Assembly (NCBI GenBank): GCA_007116865.1
Contig: SKHR01000167.1
Location: 1 to 5,257 of the forward strand
Direction: 5' to 3'
DNA from: Marinospirillum sp.
GTDB taxonomy: Bacteria; Pseudomonadota; Gammaproteobacteria; Pseudomonadales; Halomonadaceae
DNA: 5,257 bases
Shown here: positions 4,924 through 5,257 of the stretch, piece after piece
How the letters are laid out: each line of letters starts with the position of its first letter
How positions within the stretch are numbered: position 1 is the stretch's first letter
Notes under the pieces: model-generated
What the model saw: only the letters and a program-made list of their open reading frames with translations
The model's database searches: none
What the model was told of the DNA's origin: nothing
Translations under genes and position numbers: made by a program

Positions 4924-5257
4924 AAGAAGACATTCAAAGTGTGTTTGACCGCGATCCCGCCGCACGCAACTGGTTCGAGGTGCTCACCGCCTACCCAGGC
5001 CTGCATGCGCTGATTTTTCATCGCATCAACCACTGGCTATGGCGCAAGGGGCTGCGCTGGCTGGCACGCTGGCTCTCTGCCTGGGCGCGCTGGCTGACCG
5101 GGATCGAGATTCATCCCGGCGCCCAGATCGGCCGGCGCTTTTTTATCGACCACGGCATGGGCGTGGTGATCGGTGAAACGGCGATCATCGGTGATGACGT
5201 CACCCTCTATCATGGCGTCACCCTCGGCGGCACCAGTTGGAATAAAGGCAAACGCCA
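4908..5257 (+). CDS. cysE: Serine O-acetyltransferase CysE (3' end outside window)
   Basis: 116 codons are visible, open to the right edge; short-form family members are about 250-270 residues. The enzyme transfers acetyl from acetyl-CoA to L-serine to give O-acetylserine, the first step of cysteine synthesis, in the cytosol. The N-terminal helical part (1-64) begins MFKQLKEDIQSVFDRDPAAR, the typical start of the Pseudomonas-type short CysE. The left-handed beta-helix of hexapeptide repeats begins at about 66: IEIHPGAQIGRRFFIDHGMG, then VVIGETAIIGDDVTLYHGVT, then LGGTSWNKGKR. Asp81-His82 match the catalytic Asp-His pair of E. coli CysE (Asp157-His158). The second catalytic His and the cysteine-feedback C-terminus lie beyond the window. 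AGGAA (4897-4901) is 6 nt before the ATG, inside trmJ. The 16-bp overlap with trmJ suggests translational coupling. In Pseudomonas iscR follows; that cannot be seen here. Residues 44-63 are strikingly Trp/Arg-rich. Confidence 0.95.
   Translation, partial: MFKQLKEDIQSVFDRDPAARNWFEVLTAYPGLHALIFHRINHWLWRKGLRWLARWLSAWARWLTGIEIHPGAQIGRRFFIDHGMGVVIGETAIIGDDVTLYHGVTLGGTSWNKGKR

Noticed and set aside
5039..5098. Repeated GCTGGCT motifs in cysE giving a Trp/Arg-rich helix
   Set aside because: Similar Trp-rich helices occur in short-form CysE proteins. The repeats are imperfect and explained by Trp, Leu and Arg codons, so this is not a DNA repeat element.

Overview
The window looks like chromosomal DNA of a gammaproteobacterium, probably from the marine Oceanospirillales/Pseudomonadales side. 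The reasons are the gene order suhB-like / trmJ / cysE (the Pseudomonas arrangement, usually followed by iscR), a CysE of the short Pseudomonas type, and a DUF3450-TtpC pair typical of the second TonB system of Vibrio and relatives. Base composition is even, every base falls in a gene or a short regulatory gap, and no mobile element, tRNA, rRNA or CRISPR is visible.

Layout, right to left on the minus strand. A suhB-like gene (3261-4034) ends in a strong intrinsic terminator (3223-3252). A new minus-strand unit then starts at an extended -10 promoter overlapped by a good Fur box (3174-3193). It reads: a periplasmic Fe(III)-binding protein of the FbpA family (2090-3091); after 39 bp with a small hairpin, a DUF3450 periplasmic coiled-coil protein (1262-2050); and, overlapping it by 4 bp, a TtpC-like MotA/TolQ/ExbB protein with a long periplasmic N-terminus (1-1265, running off the left edge). 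Genes for ExbB2, ExbD2, TonB2 and a TPR protein would be expected beyond the edge, but that is inference from Vibrio.

On the plus strand, trmJ (4147-4923) is followed by cysE (4908-5257, cut by the right edge), overlapping by 16 bp. The divergent suhB/trmJ gap holds two promoters whose -10 elements overlap on opposite strands.

How the genes fit together: the left half appears to be one iron-starvation operon pairing a soluble periplasmic iron binder with the machinery that energises outer-membrane siderophore or haem receptors, without the usual adjacent ABC permease. The right half is housekeeping: a SuhB-like protein, tRNA position-32 2'-O-methylation, and the first committed step of cysteine synthesis. 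The most unusual element is the SuhB-like protein. It sits at the conserved suhB locus and starts like SuhB, but has lost most of the metal-binding and catalytic residues of inositol monophosphatases.
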